Origin: Pseudoalteromonas denitrificans DSM 6059
Lineage (GTDB): Bacteria > Pseudomonadota > Gammaproteobacteria > Enterobacterales > Alteromonadaceae
Length of the DNA stretch: 51,962 nucleotides
Direction of reading: 5' to 3'
NCBI RefSeq assembly: GCF_900112265.1
Contig: NZ_FOLO01000035.1
Coordinates: 1 to 51,962 of the forward strand
Each line of letters begins with the position of its first letter. Within the stretch, counting starts at the first letter, position 1. Shown here one piece after another: positions 19,798 through 29,064 of the stretch. The position numbers and the translations under genes were made by a program. The notes beneath the pieces were generated by a model. It was not told the DNA's origin, made no database searches, and saw nothing but the letters and a program-made list of their open reading frames with translations.

Positions 19798-20586
19798 TCA
19801 ATTGCTCTTAGTTACTTTAATTAAACCGGTATGAGACAGTACAGTTCTAAGGGTTAAATAAAGGCTTGTCGCAACTGATACATTAAGCATAACAAAAATA
19901 GCGACTATAATGATTAACTGATATTTTATTGCTGTCATTGGATTGATCCCACCTAAAATTTGACCTGTCATCATACCTGGAAGAGTGACAATTCCTGTTG
20001 TTGTCATAGATGCTAAAATGGGCGCTAATGCTTTTTTAAAAGCTGCTTGCATAAAAGGAAATGCAGCCTGTAAAGGCCGTGCTCCAAGTGATAAAGCTGT
20101 TTCATACTCAGATTTTTTGTCATCAAAAGCTGAAAACAATCCCTGAAGGGCCACAATATTACCACTTAGACTATTGCCTAATAACATGCCACTTATAGGT
20201 ATAAGATATTGTGCACTATAAAAGGGCGCAGGTTGTAATAATAAGAATAATAAAATAAATAAAATAGGCAATAAAGATAAAGACAACCCTGTAAGTACAG
20301 GTAAATAAAGGTGTTTTTTTGTGAGTTTTGTGCTACTTAAAATGGCACTGGCACCTATTAATAGCATAACCAATAACCATATTGTGTTTATAAACACATT
20401 ATTGAGTGTAAATAAATACTCTAAATACAGACCAACTAAGAGCAACTGAGCAGTCATTCTGGCAATTGAAATAGCAAACTCTTGTGCTAAACCTAAATTG
20501 AGAAATCGATTTATCATAAAAGGGACTGATAAGATCAACATAAAAAAAGCAAGCTGCCACCAGGAAATATCTACGGATTGTTGCAT
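19798..20586 (-). CDS. FetB/YbbM-type ABC permease, without its ATPase
   Basis: Polytopic inner-membrane protein of 262 residues with about seven hydrophobic segments, of the UPF0014/FetB family. Characteristic stretches are YLIPISGMLLGNSLSGN, EYETALSLGA and GIVTLPGMMTGQILGG. In E. coli FetA (ATPase) and FetB form an iron exporter that protects against oxidative stress, with fetA directly upstream. Here the upstream region leads straight to the edd control region, and the downstream neighbour is the chemoreceptor, so the ATPase gene is absent locally and must be elsewhere or lost. The start ATG lies at 20586. Confidence 0.85.
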   Translation of the reverse strand: MQQSVDISWWQLAFFMLILSVPFMINRFLNLGLAQEFAISIARMTAQLLLVGLYLEYLFTLNNVFINTIWLLVMLLIGASAILSSTKLTKKHLYLPVLTGLSLSLLPILFILLFLLLQPAPFYSAQYLIPISGMLLGNSLSGNIVALQGLFSAFDDKKSEYETALSLGARPLQAAFPFMQAAFKKALAPILASMTTTGIVTLPGMMTGQILGGINPMTAIKYQLIIIVAIFVMLNVSVATSLYLTLRTVLSHTGLIKVTKSN

Positions 20587-20722
20587 TAAACTCTCAAATT
20601 TATAACTGAACTGAATATTATTTTAATAAAAGTGACATTAAAACAATTCATGATTTAGCACGTATTCTATCGTTTTAATGTGGCAAAAATAAACTTTTTT
20701 GACTAAATTTAAAACATAAGGT

Positions 20723-20767
20723 TGACACCGGTGTCATAAACATGAGTTAATAATGACACCGGTGTCA
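20723..20767 (+). promoter_or_regulatory. Twin palindromic operators upstream of edd
   Basis: Two identical 14-bp perfect palindromes TGACACCGGTGTCA, at 20723-20736 and 20754-20767, 31 bp apart centre to centre (about three helical turns, so same face). A CG-centred even palindrome is typical of LacI-family operators. The first copy overlaps a TTGACA hexamer (20722-20727) and the region between the copies is AT-rich (GTTAATAAT), so a bound repressor would cover the promoter. No HexR-type site was seen. The rest of 20587-20952 is described under the leader hairpin. Confidence 0.7.
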
Positions 20768-20823
20768 GATTGTGATTGTGAGAGACATAATTTATACCGA
20801 ACCTTTGAACGGGTATTTACTGT

Positions 20824-20870
20824 GCTCAGTATTGTGCTTAAACGTGGAGTCGAATAAGTTGATACTGAGC
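20824..20870 (+). promoter_or_regulatory. Hairpin in the edd leader
   Basis: GCTCAGTAT at 20824-20832 pairs perfectly with ATACTGAGC at 20862-20870, across a 29-nt loop, and is followed by CTTTTCTC. It sits between the twin operators and the edd start, in a leader of roughly 180 nt. It could be an attenuator or a stability element. The pyrimidine tract is imperfect, so termination is uncertain. Confidence 0.4.
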
Positions 20871-20952
20871 CTTTTCTCTAAGATTTTCTCACTATTTTTC
20901 TCGATACTTTAATAACAAAGAGAAGAGAACCGTATTTTAAAAGAGTGAATTT

Positions 20953-22821
20953 ATGCTGCATCCTCGTATTCAAGAAGTAACCCAACGCGTGATCAACGCG
21001 AGTAAAAAAAGTCGAACAGCATATCTTGAACGCATTGCACATGCAAAATCACAAACTCGTGTAAGAGCTGGACTTGGTTGTGGTAATTTAGCGCATGTTA
21101 TGGCTGCCTGTGATCCAAGCGAAAAAGATTTATTAAAAAGCGATATTCAACCAAATCTTGCCATTATAAATTCATACAATGACATGCTTTCAGCGCATGT
21201 ACCTTATAAAGATTATCCAGATTTAATTAAAAACGTTGCTAAAAAATATGATGCGACGGTGCAAGTTGCCGGTGGTGTACCTGCTATGTGTGATGGTGTA
21301 ACACAAGGGCGAGATGGTATGGAGCTTTCGTTGTTTTCACGTGATGTGATTGCAATGTCTACAGCAATCTCTTTGTCTCATGACGTATTTGATGGCGTAT
21401 TTTGCTTAGGTGTATGTGACAAAATTGTACCTGGGCTTTTAATTGGTGCCTTATCATTTGGTCACTTACCTGTGATATTTATGCCGGCAGGTCCAATGGC
21501 CTCTGGCTTGGCAAATAAAGAAAAAGCACGTATTAGACAACAATTTGCCCAAGGTAAAATTGGTAGAGAAGCTTTATTAGAAGCTGAAAGTGCTTCTTAT
21601 CATAGTGCGGGTACTTGTACTTTTTATGGAACAGCCAATAGTAATCAAATGCTTATGGAAATTATGGGCCTTCATTTACCTGGTAGCTCTTTTATTAATC
21701 CATATACAGAACTTAGAGATGGATTAACGGCCAGTGCAACAGAGTTAATGCTTAAACAGCTAATAGAAACAAAAGATGCCAATTGTTTAGCGGATGTTGT
21801 AAGCGAAAAAACAATTATTAATGGCTTAGTTGGTTTACTTGCAACAGGTGGTTCAACAAATCATGCAATTCATCTTGTAGCGATTGCTAAAGCGGCTGGT
21901 ATTGAATTGACTTGGAAGGATATGGCTGATTTATCAGAGGTTGTGCCATTATTAACACGTATTTACCCAAATGGTCATGCTGATGTAAATCATTTTCAGG
22001 CTGCAGGTGGTATGGGTTTTTTAATTAAAGAATTATTAAGTGCAGGTATGTTGCATGAAGATGTCAAAACAATTGTGGGTAATTCTTTAAATGATTATGC
22101 ACAAGAGCCCAGAATTGATGCTGATGTTAATGTGATCATGACAGACTCAAATGCACCGGTAAAAGTTAAATGGGTAGAGTGTGCCGAAAGTTCATTAGAT
22201 GAAGATGTTTTAAGACCTTACAAAGACGCGTTTAGCCCACAAGGTGGTTTACAATTATTAAAAGGTAACTTAGGTGACTCTGTCATTAAAGTATCAGCCG
22301 TTGCTGCAGAACATCAAGTTGTTACTGCACCCGCAAAAGTATTTAACTCTCAAATTGGTTTACAGCAGGCCTTTTCTAATGGTGAGCTTGAAACAGATTT
22401 TATTGCGGTAATAAAAGAGCAGGGCCCTAAAGCTAAGGGCATGCCCGAACTTCATAAACTGACACCTATTATGGCATCACAACAAGATAAAGGCTTCAAA
22501 GTGGCTATTGTAACGGATGGTCGAATGTCTGGTGCATCAGGTAAAGTACCAGCTGCTATTCATTTAGCACCAGAAGCGATTGAAGGTGGCATGATAGCTA
22601 AAATCCGAGAAGGTGATTTAATCTCTTTAAATGCGCCTAAAGGTGAACTAATAGTCCATGTATCAGATGAAATATTAGAAAAAAGAGAAATCGAAATATC
22701 AGAACAAACACTCACATTTGGTACGGGGCGTGAATTATTTGAAGGGTTACGCCAAACTGTAAGTAGTGCAGATATGGGGGCTAGCGCTTTTGGTGCTATT
22801 TACCCTCAACAAGGAGAATAA
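20953..22821 (+). CDS. edd: 6-phosphogluconate dehydratase (Edd)
   Basis: Iron-sulfur dehydratase of the IlvD/Edd family converting 6-phosphogluconate to 2-keto-3-deoxy-6-phosphogluconate, the first committed step of the Entner-Doudoroff pathway. At 622 residues it is near the family length. Family hallmarks are NSYNDMLSAHVPY, MCDGVTQGRDGMELSLFSRD, GVFCLGVCDKIVPGLL (cluster-ligand cysteines) and VTDGRMSGASGKVPAA. It starts an edd-eda-gap operon with 5 bp to eda. Control is probably through the twin palindromes upstream. Confidence 0.94.
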   Translation: MLHPRIQEVTQRVINASKKSRTAYLERIAHAKSQTRVRAGLGCGNLAHVMAACDPSEKDLLKSDIQPNLAIINSYNDMLSAHVPYKDYPDLIKNVAKKYDATVQVAGGVPAMCDGVTQGRDGMELSLFSRDVIAMSTAISLSHDVFDGVFCLGVCDKIVPGLLIGALSFGHLPVIFMPAGPMASGLANKEKARIRQQFAQGKIGREALLEAESASYHSAGTCTFYGTANSNQMLMEIMGLHLPGSSFINPYTELRDGLTASATELMLKQLIETKDANCLADVVSEKTIINGLVGLLATGGSTNHAIHLVAIAKAAGIELTWKDMADLSEVVPLLTRIYPNGHADVNHFQAAGGMGFLIKELLSAGMLHEDVKTIVGNSLNDYAQEPRIDADVNVIMTDSNAPVKVKWVECAESSLDEDVLRPYKDAFSPQGGLQLLKGNLGDSVIKVSAVAAEHQVVTAPAKVFNSQIGLQQAFSNGELETDFIAVIKEQGPKAKGMPELHKLTPIMASQQDKGFKVAIVTDGRMSGASGKVPAAIHLAPEAIEGGMIAKIREGDLISLNAPKGELIVHVSDEILEKREIEISEQTLTFGTGRELFEGLRQTVSSADMGASAFGAIYPQQGE

Positions 22822-22826
22822 TAAAA

Positions 22827-23444
22827 ATGAGTATTGAAAAAATATTAACAGCAGCACCTGTCGTTCCTGTTGTTGTTATTGAAAATTTAGAAGATGCAGT
22901 ACCACTTGCCCAGGCACTATTTAATGGTGGTCTTAAAACATTAGAAATTACATTAAGAACAGCCATTGCAGCAGAAGCGGTAAAACTCATGAAGCAAGCT
23001 GTCCCTGACGCATATGTAGGTACTGGTACAGTTATCAATAAAGAAACATTTAATGCTTCAATAGAAGCGGGCGCTGACTTTATGGTCAGTCCAGGTGTTA
23101 ATGACGAATTATTATCTCTGGCTAAAGAAACGGATATTCCATTTTTAGCCGGTGCTGCAACACCCAGCGAAGTGATGAAATTGGCATCTAATGGCTTTAA
23201 ATATCTTAAGTTTTTTCCTGCTGTTGCAGCAGGAGGTGTACCTATGCTTAAGTCAATTGCAGGGCCATTACCGCATATTAAGTTTTGTCCAACTGGTGGC
23301 ATTAACTTAACAAGTGCGCCAGATTTTTTAGCGCTTGAAAACGTAGTCTGTGTTGGTGGTACTTGGATGTTAGATAAACAATTAATTAAAGATAAAAACT
23401 GGGCGGCTATTGAAGAACTGGCGCGTCAAGCAAGTCAATTATAG
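22827..23444 (+). CDS. eda: KDPG aldolase (Eda)
   Basis: Bifunctional 4-hydroxy-2-oxoglutarate / 2-dehydro-3-deoxy-phosphogluconate aldolase of 205 residues. It splits KDPG to pyruvate and glyceraldehyde-3-phosphate. Schiff-base Lys128 is in KYLKFFPA, and the general acid/base Glu40 is in LEITLRT (Glu45 and Lys133 in E. coli). VGTGTVIN and FCPTGGI are the phosphate-binding loops. It lies directly behind edd and 18 bp before gap, so one transcript delivers the aldolase product to GAPDH. Confidence 0.94.
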   Translation: MSIEKILTAAPVVPVVVIENLEDAVPLAQALFNGGLKTLEITLRTAIAAEAVKLMKQAVPDAYVGTGTVINKETFNASIEAGADFMVSPGVNDELLSLAKETDIPFLAGAATPSEVMKLASNGFKYLKFFPAVAAGGVPMLKSIAGPLPHIKFCPTGGINLTSAPDFLALENVVCVGGTWMLDKQLIKDKNWAAIEELARQASQL

Positions 23445-23462
23445 AAATTGAGGGAATGAGAA

Positions 23463-24470
23463 ATGATTAAAATAGCAATTAATGGTTATGGTAGAATTGG
23501 TCGTAATGTATTACGTGCATTGTATGAGTCAGAACGCAATGAAGAAATTAAAATAGTTGCAATCAATGATTTAGCACCGGCAAATGTGAATGCACATTTA
23601 ACACAATTTGATTCAGTTCACGGTCGTTTTAATCAAAAAGTAGCACTTGACGGTCAAACGCTTGTTGTAGGTGATGATAAAATTACTTTAACGCAAGAGC
23701 GTGATCCTGCAAGTCTCCCTTGGAAAGCACTAGAAGTTGATATTGTACTTGAGTGTACAGGTTTATTCACAAGTCGTGATGCAGCTGCAAAACATATAGA
23801 AGCAGGTGCAAAACGCGTTATTATTTCCGCGCCTGGTTCAGACTTAGATGCAACTGTTGTTCATGGTGTGAATAGTGAAGTATTAACTTCTGATAGCATC
23901 ATTATTTCGAATGCATCTTGTACAACGAATTGTTTAGCGCCAGTTGCTAAAGCAATAAATGATGAAATTGGTATTGAACAAGGTAGTATGACTACGATTC
24001 ATGCTTATACAAATGATCAAAGTTTATCAGATGTTTATCATCCTGATTTATATCGTGCTCGTAGTGCGACACAATCTATGATCCCAACAAAAACAGGTGC
24101 TGCGAAAGCGGTTGGTTTAGTATTACCTGAACTTGCAGGGAAATTAGATGGTATGGCTGTACGTGTCCCTACTATTAATGTATCTGTTGTTGATTTAACT
24201 TTGATTGTATCTCGTGAAACGAGTATTGAAGAAGTAAATGCAATACTCAAATCAGCTTCAGAAGGTGCAATGGCTGGGGTGCTTGAATACAACGAATTAC
24301 CGTTAGTATCAATTGATTTTAATCATAACCCTGCATCTTCAATCTTTGACGCAACACAAACAAAAGTTGACGGGACACTAGTTAAAGTTATGGCTTGGTA
24401 TGATAACGAATGGGGTTTTTCTAACCGCATGTTAGATCAAGTTGCAACTTTGGCAAAACTCATAAATTAG
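23463..24470 (+). CDS. gap: Glyceraldehyde-3-phosphate dehydrogenase, type I
   Basis: 335-residue NAD-binding enzyme. The N-terminal Rossmann motif is INGYGRIGRN, with INDL after strand 2 suggesting NAD preference. The catalytic Cys153 is in SNASCTTNCLAP, and the substrate region is RSATQSMIPTKTGAAKAVGL. The placement right after edd and eda indicates use in the Entner-Doudoroff route. The overall style is close to the pseudomonad Gap and also to erythrose-4-phosphate dehydrogenase (Epd); TGAAKAVG and the context favour GAPDH. Confidence 0.9.
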   Translation: MIKIAINGYGRIGRNVLRALYESERNEEIKIVAINDLAPANVNAHLTQFDSVHGRFNQKVALDGQTLVVGDDKITLTQERDPASLPWKALEVDIVLECTGLFTSRDAAAKHIEAGAKRVIISAPGSDLDATVVHGVNSEVLTSDSIIISNASCTTNCLAPVAKAINDEIGIEQGSMTTIHAYTNDQSLSDVYHPDLYRARSATQSMIPTKTGAAKAVGLVLPELAGKLDGMAVRVPTINVSVVDLTLIVSRETSIEEVNAILKSASEGAMAGVLEYNELPLVSIDFNHNPASSIFDATQTKVDGTLVKVMAWYDNEWGFSNRMLDQVATLAKLIN

Positions 24471-24483
24471 TAAACCTATCTTT

Positions 24484-24539
24484 AAAAGGGGTCGGAGTTA
24501 ATTAATGCTTTATTCAATTAATTAACTCCGACCCCTTTT
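24484..24539. terminator. REP-like perfect hairpin between gap and the LysR gene
   Basis: The 23-bp arm at 24484-24506 (AAAAGGGGTCGGAGTTAATT and three more bases) pairs perfectly with 24517-24539, leaving a 10-nt loop. It starts with an A-run and ends in a T-run, so it can serve as a bidirectional terminator for the convergent gap and LysR genes. The arm contains the same GGGGTCGGAGTT motif found inside recB, which marks it as a REP-type dispersed element. Confidence 0.85.
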
Positions 24540-24544
24540 TAGTT

Positions 24545-25483
24545 TTATTGTAGTTCTTGTGCTACTTCACTAATTTGTTGTCTTAACCAAATATGACTTG
24601 CGTCTCTGTGTAAAAGAGGACTCCAAATCATATCAAGTTCAAATGGTGCGATAGGAAAAGGTGCATCCAATATTTTTATATCAGGATCATTTTGATATAT
24701 TCTTGCGACTTTTGATGGCAAAGTTGCTATCAGGTTTTGCTCTTTTGCTAAATGAATTGCAACATGATAATTACGTGTAAAAGAGGCAATGTTACGTTGT
24801 TTTCCGAATTTGGCTAAGGCTTCATCCACCCAACCAAGCTTTTGTACATCGGCAGGATCCATACCTACTCCCACACCAAAGCCTGTTTTACTTACCCAAA
24901 TATGTCTGGCTTTTAAATATGAGTCTAAACTAAAGCTTTCAATCACTGGGTTGTTAGCATTAACTAAACAAGAGAAGCTATCTTTCCAAATTCTTTTTTG
25001 ATGAAAAGATTGAGGTAAGTTCTCAAATCTATTAATTGCCATATCGACTTTACCATTTTCTACATCATGAAATGTTACATCGCTTGGGGTTACTATGTCT
25101 AAAGTTGTATCTGGCGCATGCAATTGCAATTTATTAAGTAATTTTGGTGCGAGTGTACTTGCTGCATAATCACTGGCCATGATACGAAATACGCGTTTAC
25201 TTTCGCTAGGTATAAAATCATGATTAGGTTGCAACGTTTCTTCTAAAGTGAGTAACACCCCTCTGATCACAGGTTGTAATTCTTTTGCGCGTTCAGTGGG
25301 TACCATGCCATCACTCGTTCTAACCAATATGGGATCGTTGAGTAAGTTTCTCAGACGTTTTAAGCCGTTACTCATAGCGGGTTGTGTGATGTTAAGCTGA
25401 TTGGCTGCACGGGTTACATTGCATTCTCTTAATAGGGTATCAAGATAAACTAATAAATTAAGGTCGACCTTACTAATATTCAC
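24545..25483 (-). CDS. LysR-family transcriptional regulator
   Basis: 312-residue regulator. The N-terminal winged HTH is NVTRAANQLNITQPAMSNGLKRLRN (a few bases of the LysR signature, about residues 22-46), followed by LVRTSDGMVPTERA. The C-terminal part is a LysR substrate-binding domain (about 95-300). It converges on gap and is head-to-tail with aceK upstream, so a role in either central-carbon locus is possible, but the target and ligand are unknown. LysR regulators usually act on divergent neighbours, and here there is none. Confidence 0.88.
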   Translation of the reverse strand: MNISKVDLNLLVYLDTLLRECNVTRAANQLNITQPAMSNGLKRLRNLLNDPILVRTSDGMVPTERAKELQPVIRGVLLTLEETLQPNHDFIPSESKRVFRIMASDYAASTLAPKLLNKLQLHAPDTTLDIVTPSDVTFHDVENGKVDMAINRFENLPQSFHQKRIWKDSFSCLVNANNPVIESFSLDSYLKARHIWVSKTGFGVGVGMDPADVQKLGWVDEALAKFGKQRNIASFTRNYHVAIHLAKEQNLIATLPSKVARIYQNDPDIKILDAPFPIAPFELDMIWSPLLHRDASHIWLRQQISEVAQELQ

Positions 25484-25553
25484 TAAATAGATACTCTTGT
25501 AGAATTTAATTAATTATATGAATGATAGTAACGATAAAAATAAAAAAATTCTA

Positions 25554-27272
25554 CTACCAAAGGAGCATAAATCGTTGTTTCTCAGGGTAAGGATAAATAT
25601 TTGTAAAATAGCCTTGGTTGATATTATATTGCGCTTTTTTCCAAAACTGAACATCAGTGAGTTCAGGGTGAAATTTCTCTAATGCACTTCTCACTTTATT
25701 ATTAGTTGTCACAAATGTGGTTAACTGCTCAGGAAAAACATCCTGAGGGGCAACGGAAACGCTCACATCCTCTAATAAATAATCATTATAGCCTGTTGAT
25801 TTTGGCAGTTTTCTAAAATTCATATCGGTTAAATATTGCACTTCATCATAATCATAAAAAATCACACGATTATGGTCTGTCACACCAAAGTTTTTTAATA
25901 ACATATCACCTGGAAAAATATTAACACTGATCATGTCTTTAAGTGCTTTACCATATTCATCCATTACGGATAATATATTTTCATCTGTGTTTTTTTGTAG
26001 GTACAAATTGAGTGGTGTCATTCTGCGTTCAATATACAAGTGTTTGATGATCACTAAGTCATTTTCAAATTCAAGTGACGATCCAACAGTTTCTTTTAGC
26101 TCTTGTAATAACTCAGGACAAAAAGTATCAATTGGTAGGGCAACATTAGAATACTCTATTGTATCTGCCATACGTCCGACCCTGTCGTGTTGTTTTACTA
26201 ATTGGTAGCGCTGTAAAACTGTTTTTCTACCAAAAGGTTTACCTTCACCAAATTTATCTCTGATCACTTTAAAAACATAAGGAAAAGATGGAAGCGTAAA
26301 AACCATCATGACCATACCTCGAGTGCCCGGTGCAGGAATAAACTTATCATTGGCGTTTTTTAAATGTGAATGTAACTCACGGTAAAACTGTGTTTTTCCT
26401 TGTTTATGAAAACCAATAGCACTATATAGTTCTGCAGGTGTTTTATTTGGCATTAACTGATTTAAAAATTGAACTAAAGCTGAGGGAGCAGACGTATCAA
26501 CCATAAAATAAGCACGTGCAAAACCAAATATCACGCGCATTTGAGTAGAATCTGTTAACAAAGCATCCAAGTAAAGACCATTATCCTTATGATGCAGAAT
26601 AGGTATGATAAAAGGTTGAATACCACTTTTTGATACAACTCTACCTATAATATAAGCCGCTTTATTACGATAAAATGCTTGCTTTAAAATATCGAATCGC
26701 ATTTGATAAGCGCGGTGGTGTGTATCTGGAGATTGTTTTAAAAAAGCGTTAACCAGTAGTTTAATATCACGAGATAAGTCAATAAATGGTGCTTTAAAAT
26801 CAAACTGTTCAATAATATTTTTTATTGTGGGTTTAAGGCCTTCTATAACGGGGAAGTAACTTTGATATTCAGACTCTATTGGTACAGGAATATTTTCTTT
26901 AATTGTTGTTTCAACAAAAATAAAATCATTATTAAAGTATCTTCGATGAAACAAGCGACAAAATACAGAATTATAAAAAGATTCAGCTAATTCGGCTTGG
27001 GGATGAAATTGCAGATAGTTTTGAAAAGTTGCTCTAACTTTTAACCATAACGACTTATCTAATTGATCAGGTATACTTTTTTTTAGTGATAAAATAGTTT
27101 CATTAACACGTTTATCGTAAAAACAAATACGATCACTATTAGCTTGATGCACACTTTGCCAGTTGGCTTGTGAAAAAGCATAATGCGCTTTATGTGTTAT
27201 TTGTTGAAATAATGAAAAATGTTTATTAAACCCATTTAATATTAAATCGGCTATTTGAAATTCAGATAACAT
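25554..27272 (-). CDS. aceK: Isocitrate dehydrogenase kinase/phosphatase (AceK)
   Basis: Bifunctional enzyme of 572 residues (E. coli 578) that phosphorylates and dephosphorylates isocitrate dehydrogenase to switch carbon between the TCA cycle and the glyoxylate shunt. The ATP-binding region is PAPGTRGMVMMVFTLPSFPY followed by VFKVIRDKFGEGKPFGRK near 315-350. The catalytic/metal segment is HNRVIFYDYDEVQYL near 475. In enterobacteria it follows aceB and aceA; here it is separated from them and stands between a LysR gene and an MltA-like gene. Confidence 0.95.
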   Translation of the reverse strand: MLSEFQIADLILNGFNKHFSLFQQITHKAHYAFSQANWQSVHQANSDRICFYDKRVNETILSLKKSIPDQLDKSLWLKVRATFQNYLQFHPQAELAESFYNSVFCRLFHRRYFNNDFIFVETTIKENIPVPIESEYQSYFPVIEGLKPTIKNIIEQFDFKAPFIDLSRDIKLLVNAFLKQSPDTHHRAYQMRFDILKQAFYRNKAAYIIGRVVSKSGIQPFIIPILHHKDNGLYLDALLTDSTQMRVIFGFARAYFMVDTSAPSALVQFLNQLMPNKTPAELYSAIGFHKQGKTQFYRELHSHLKNANDKFIPAPGTRGMVMMVFTLPSFPYVFKVIRDKFGEGKPFGRKTVLQRYQLVKQHDRVGRMADTIEYSNVALPIDTFCPELLQELKETVGSSLEFENDLVIIKHLYIERRMTPLNLYLQKNTDENILSVMDEYGKALKDMISVNIFPGDMLLKNFGVTDHNRVIFYDYDEVQYLTDMNFRKLPKSTGYNDYLLEDVSVSVAPQDVFPEQLTTFVTTNNKVRSALEKFHPELTDVQFWKKAQYNINQGYFTNIYPYPEKQRFMLLW

Positions 27273-27315
27273 TTATCGACCGTAGAATAAACACTCTAAT
27301 TTATTCTACATTAAC

Positions 27316-28443
27316 TTATTTTAATAACATAAACCATACGCTTATATAATCTGGTAAATGCTTATTTGCTTTTGCATACTCTTTGAAGCCTGAATAACTG
27401 CCTGACAAATAGTCTAATTGATACAAGTTATCCTCAAAAGCACCACCTGTATCAGCTAAAATAGCCATTTTATATTCACTATGATGTTGATAATCAAACT
27501 GTGTAAATAATAAATGTCCCAAACCAAGCTTATTAATATCGCCAGCAAAAGTAACTTCAGGGATCACGGTTATTTTATGGTTAGCGTCTTTACCATAACC
27601 TAATATGCCGTCAACTTGCTTGAAATACCAGTAACGATTTTGTTCATAGGGTTTAACCTTTCTATCGTATGCAATCCCATTATTTCTATGTACATTAAAT
27701 ACTTTTTTATCACCGTTAATGTCAGCGACAACAGTACCTTGTAACAATGAAGACTCTAAATCTTCACGAGATAAAAAAATGAGAGGTTCGGCTAGCTTAT
27801 TTGAGTCAATGACGCCTTTTAATATTTCCTGTTTTGTATATTTAAATCGTGTGAGTGAAGCATGTTCTAACTGTGCTTGCTCAAGTGATAAATCACTTTC
27901 GTCTTTAGGTAATGCATAAAGTGCATGTGTATATTGTTCAGATTTAACCTTTTTTGCTTTTGCTTCGTGAATATAATATTTGGTCATTAAAATTTTATCG
28001 GAAGGTAAATTTATTAATAAATTTTTATTTTTTGATAACTTTTTTGCATGTTTTACATCTGGTTGCCAACGTATAAAGTCAAAATGCTTTGTTATAAATC
28101 CTGCATCTAATAAACGTGATGGCAGGTTAGCTTGAAGGTCTTGTTGATAGGTTAGACAAATAAAATTGAGAGATTCTTTTATTTTATTTGGGCTTATGCC
28201 TAAGTCGTTAAGCGTATTGCTATGAATAACTTTAGCGTCATATTGAGCACCTTTATCTAAATAGCTTTTGGTTGCTGCGGCAACTTTACAGAGTTTTTCA
28301 ATATCAGTTTTGATAGGAAATTTAAGTTTAAATTTTTGTGCATCAAATGAAATAGCAAAACTGGGCATACTGAGTAAAAGAAAGAAGAAAATAAAAAATT
28401 TAACGATAAAGGTATTTAGTTTATGAAATTGAATAAAAAACAT
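27316..28443 (-). CDS. MltA-like 3D-domain protein, secreted
   Basis: 375-residue protein with an N-terminal hydrophobic signal segment (about residues 14-30). The C-terminal third has the features of the 3D (three-aspartate) domain of lytic transglycosylase MltA: ILADTGGAFEDNLYQLDYLSG near 325-350, preceded by the MltA-type YWYFKQVDGILGYG. By family it would cleave or bind peptidoglycan in the periplasm. The N-terminal half is not obviously the standard MltA barrel, so I call it MltA-like. It could also be a non-catalytic relative. It is followed by aceK at 43 bp. Confidence 0.55.
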   Translation of the reverse strand: MFFIQFHKLNTFIVKFFIFFFLLLSMPSFAISFDAQKFKLKFPIKTDIEKLCKVAAATKSYLDKGAQYDAKVIHSNTLNDLGISPNKIKESLNFICLTYQQDLQANLPSRLLDAGFITKHFDFIRWQPDVKHAKKLSKNKNLLINLPSDKILMTKYYIHEAKAKKVKSEQYTHALYALPKDESDLSLEQAQLEHASLTRFKYTKQEILKGVIDSNKLAEPLIFLSREDLESSLLQGTVVADINGDKKVFNVHRNNGIAYDRKVKPYEQNRYWYFKQVDGILGYGKDANHKITVIPEVTFAGDINKLGLGHLLFTQFDYQHHSEYKMAILADTGGAFEDNLYQLDYLSGSYSGFKEYAKANKHLPDYISVWFMLLK

Positions 28444-28524
28444 GAGTTTTATAATAAGTTATTTTAACTGAATATTTCTAGTTTAATTTGTAAGAAAATT
28501 AAGGCAACCAATTATTATGTGAAA

Positions 28525-29043
28525 TTAGTTTTTTTTCTGTAATTTATCTAACGATTTTGTGAGCTTTTTCAGGTTCAGTTCTTCATTTTTTACTAATTTT
28601 TTGTATTTTTTATCGATATCTTTTAAGGTTTGAGTGACTTGTTTTTTTAATGCTTTCTTGTCTAAATCAGACATCATGCGTTCTAATTTTTGTTTTTCTG
28701 TAATTTGTTCTTTAGCTTGTGCTCTTTTTAAAACACGTACCTTATTCTCGCTAGCTTTGATTTGAGTTTCTGCGATATCTATTTTTTGTTGATATTGAAT
28801 TTTATTTAAATTTTTAATATCTAAATCTGTACTACGCGTTTTTTTTGGGGTGTAAGTTGAAATCGTTTTTAACTTTGCATTTTTAGCACAAGGAAATTGA
28901 CTAAAAACAACACCTTTAGCGGTATCACATTGATAAAAGTTGGTACTGGTTTTGTTTGCTAAAACAGCTGCAGACAAACATAAAGTTAAAACAGTGCTTA
29001 AATAAACAATAAACTTATTAAATTTAAATTTCATAAAAGGCAC
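28525..29043 (-). CDS. DUF4124-containing secreted protein
   Basis: 172-residue protein with a signal peptide (about residues 9-29). A short DUF4124 unit follows (FYQCDTAKGVVFSQFPCAKNA, with two cysteines probably disulfide-linked). The remainder, from about residue 75, is a Lys/Glu-rich coiled coil (for example KQVTQTLKDIDKKYKKLVKN). Located in the periplasm or envelope. The function of DUF4124 is unknown. It lies 21 bp after the YejM-like gene and may be cotranscribed with it. Confidence 0.72.
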   Translation of the reverse strand: MPFMKFKFNKFIVYLSTVLTLCLSAAVLANKTSTNFYQCDTAKGVVFSQFPCAKNAKLKTISTYTPKKTRSTDLDIKNLNKIQYQQKIDIAETQIKASENKVRVLKRAQAKEQITEKQKLERMMSDLDKKALKKQVTQTLKDIDKKYKKLVKNEELNLKKLTKSLDKLQKKN

Positions 29044-29064
29044 CTCTATTTTGATTAATTAACT

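Noticed and set aside
23463..24470. Erythrose-4-phosphate dehydrogenase (Epd)
   Set aside because: Similar in style, but the TGAAKAVG segment and the edd-eda operon favour GAPDH.
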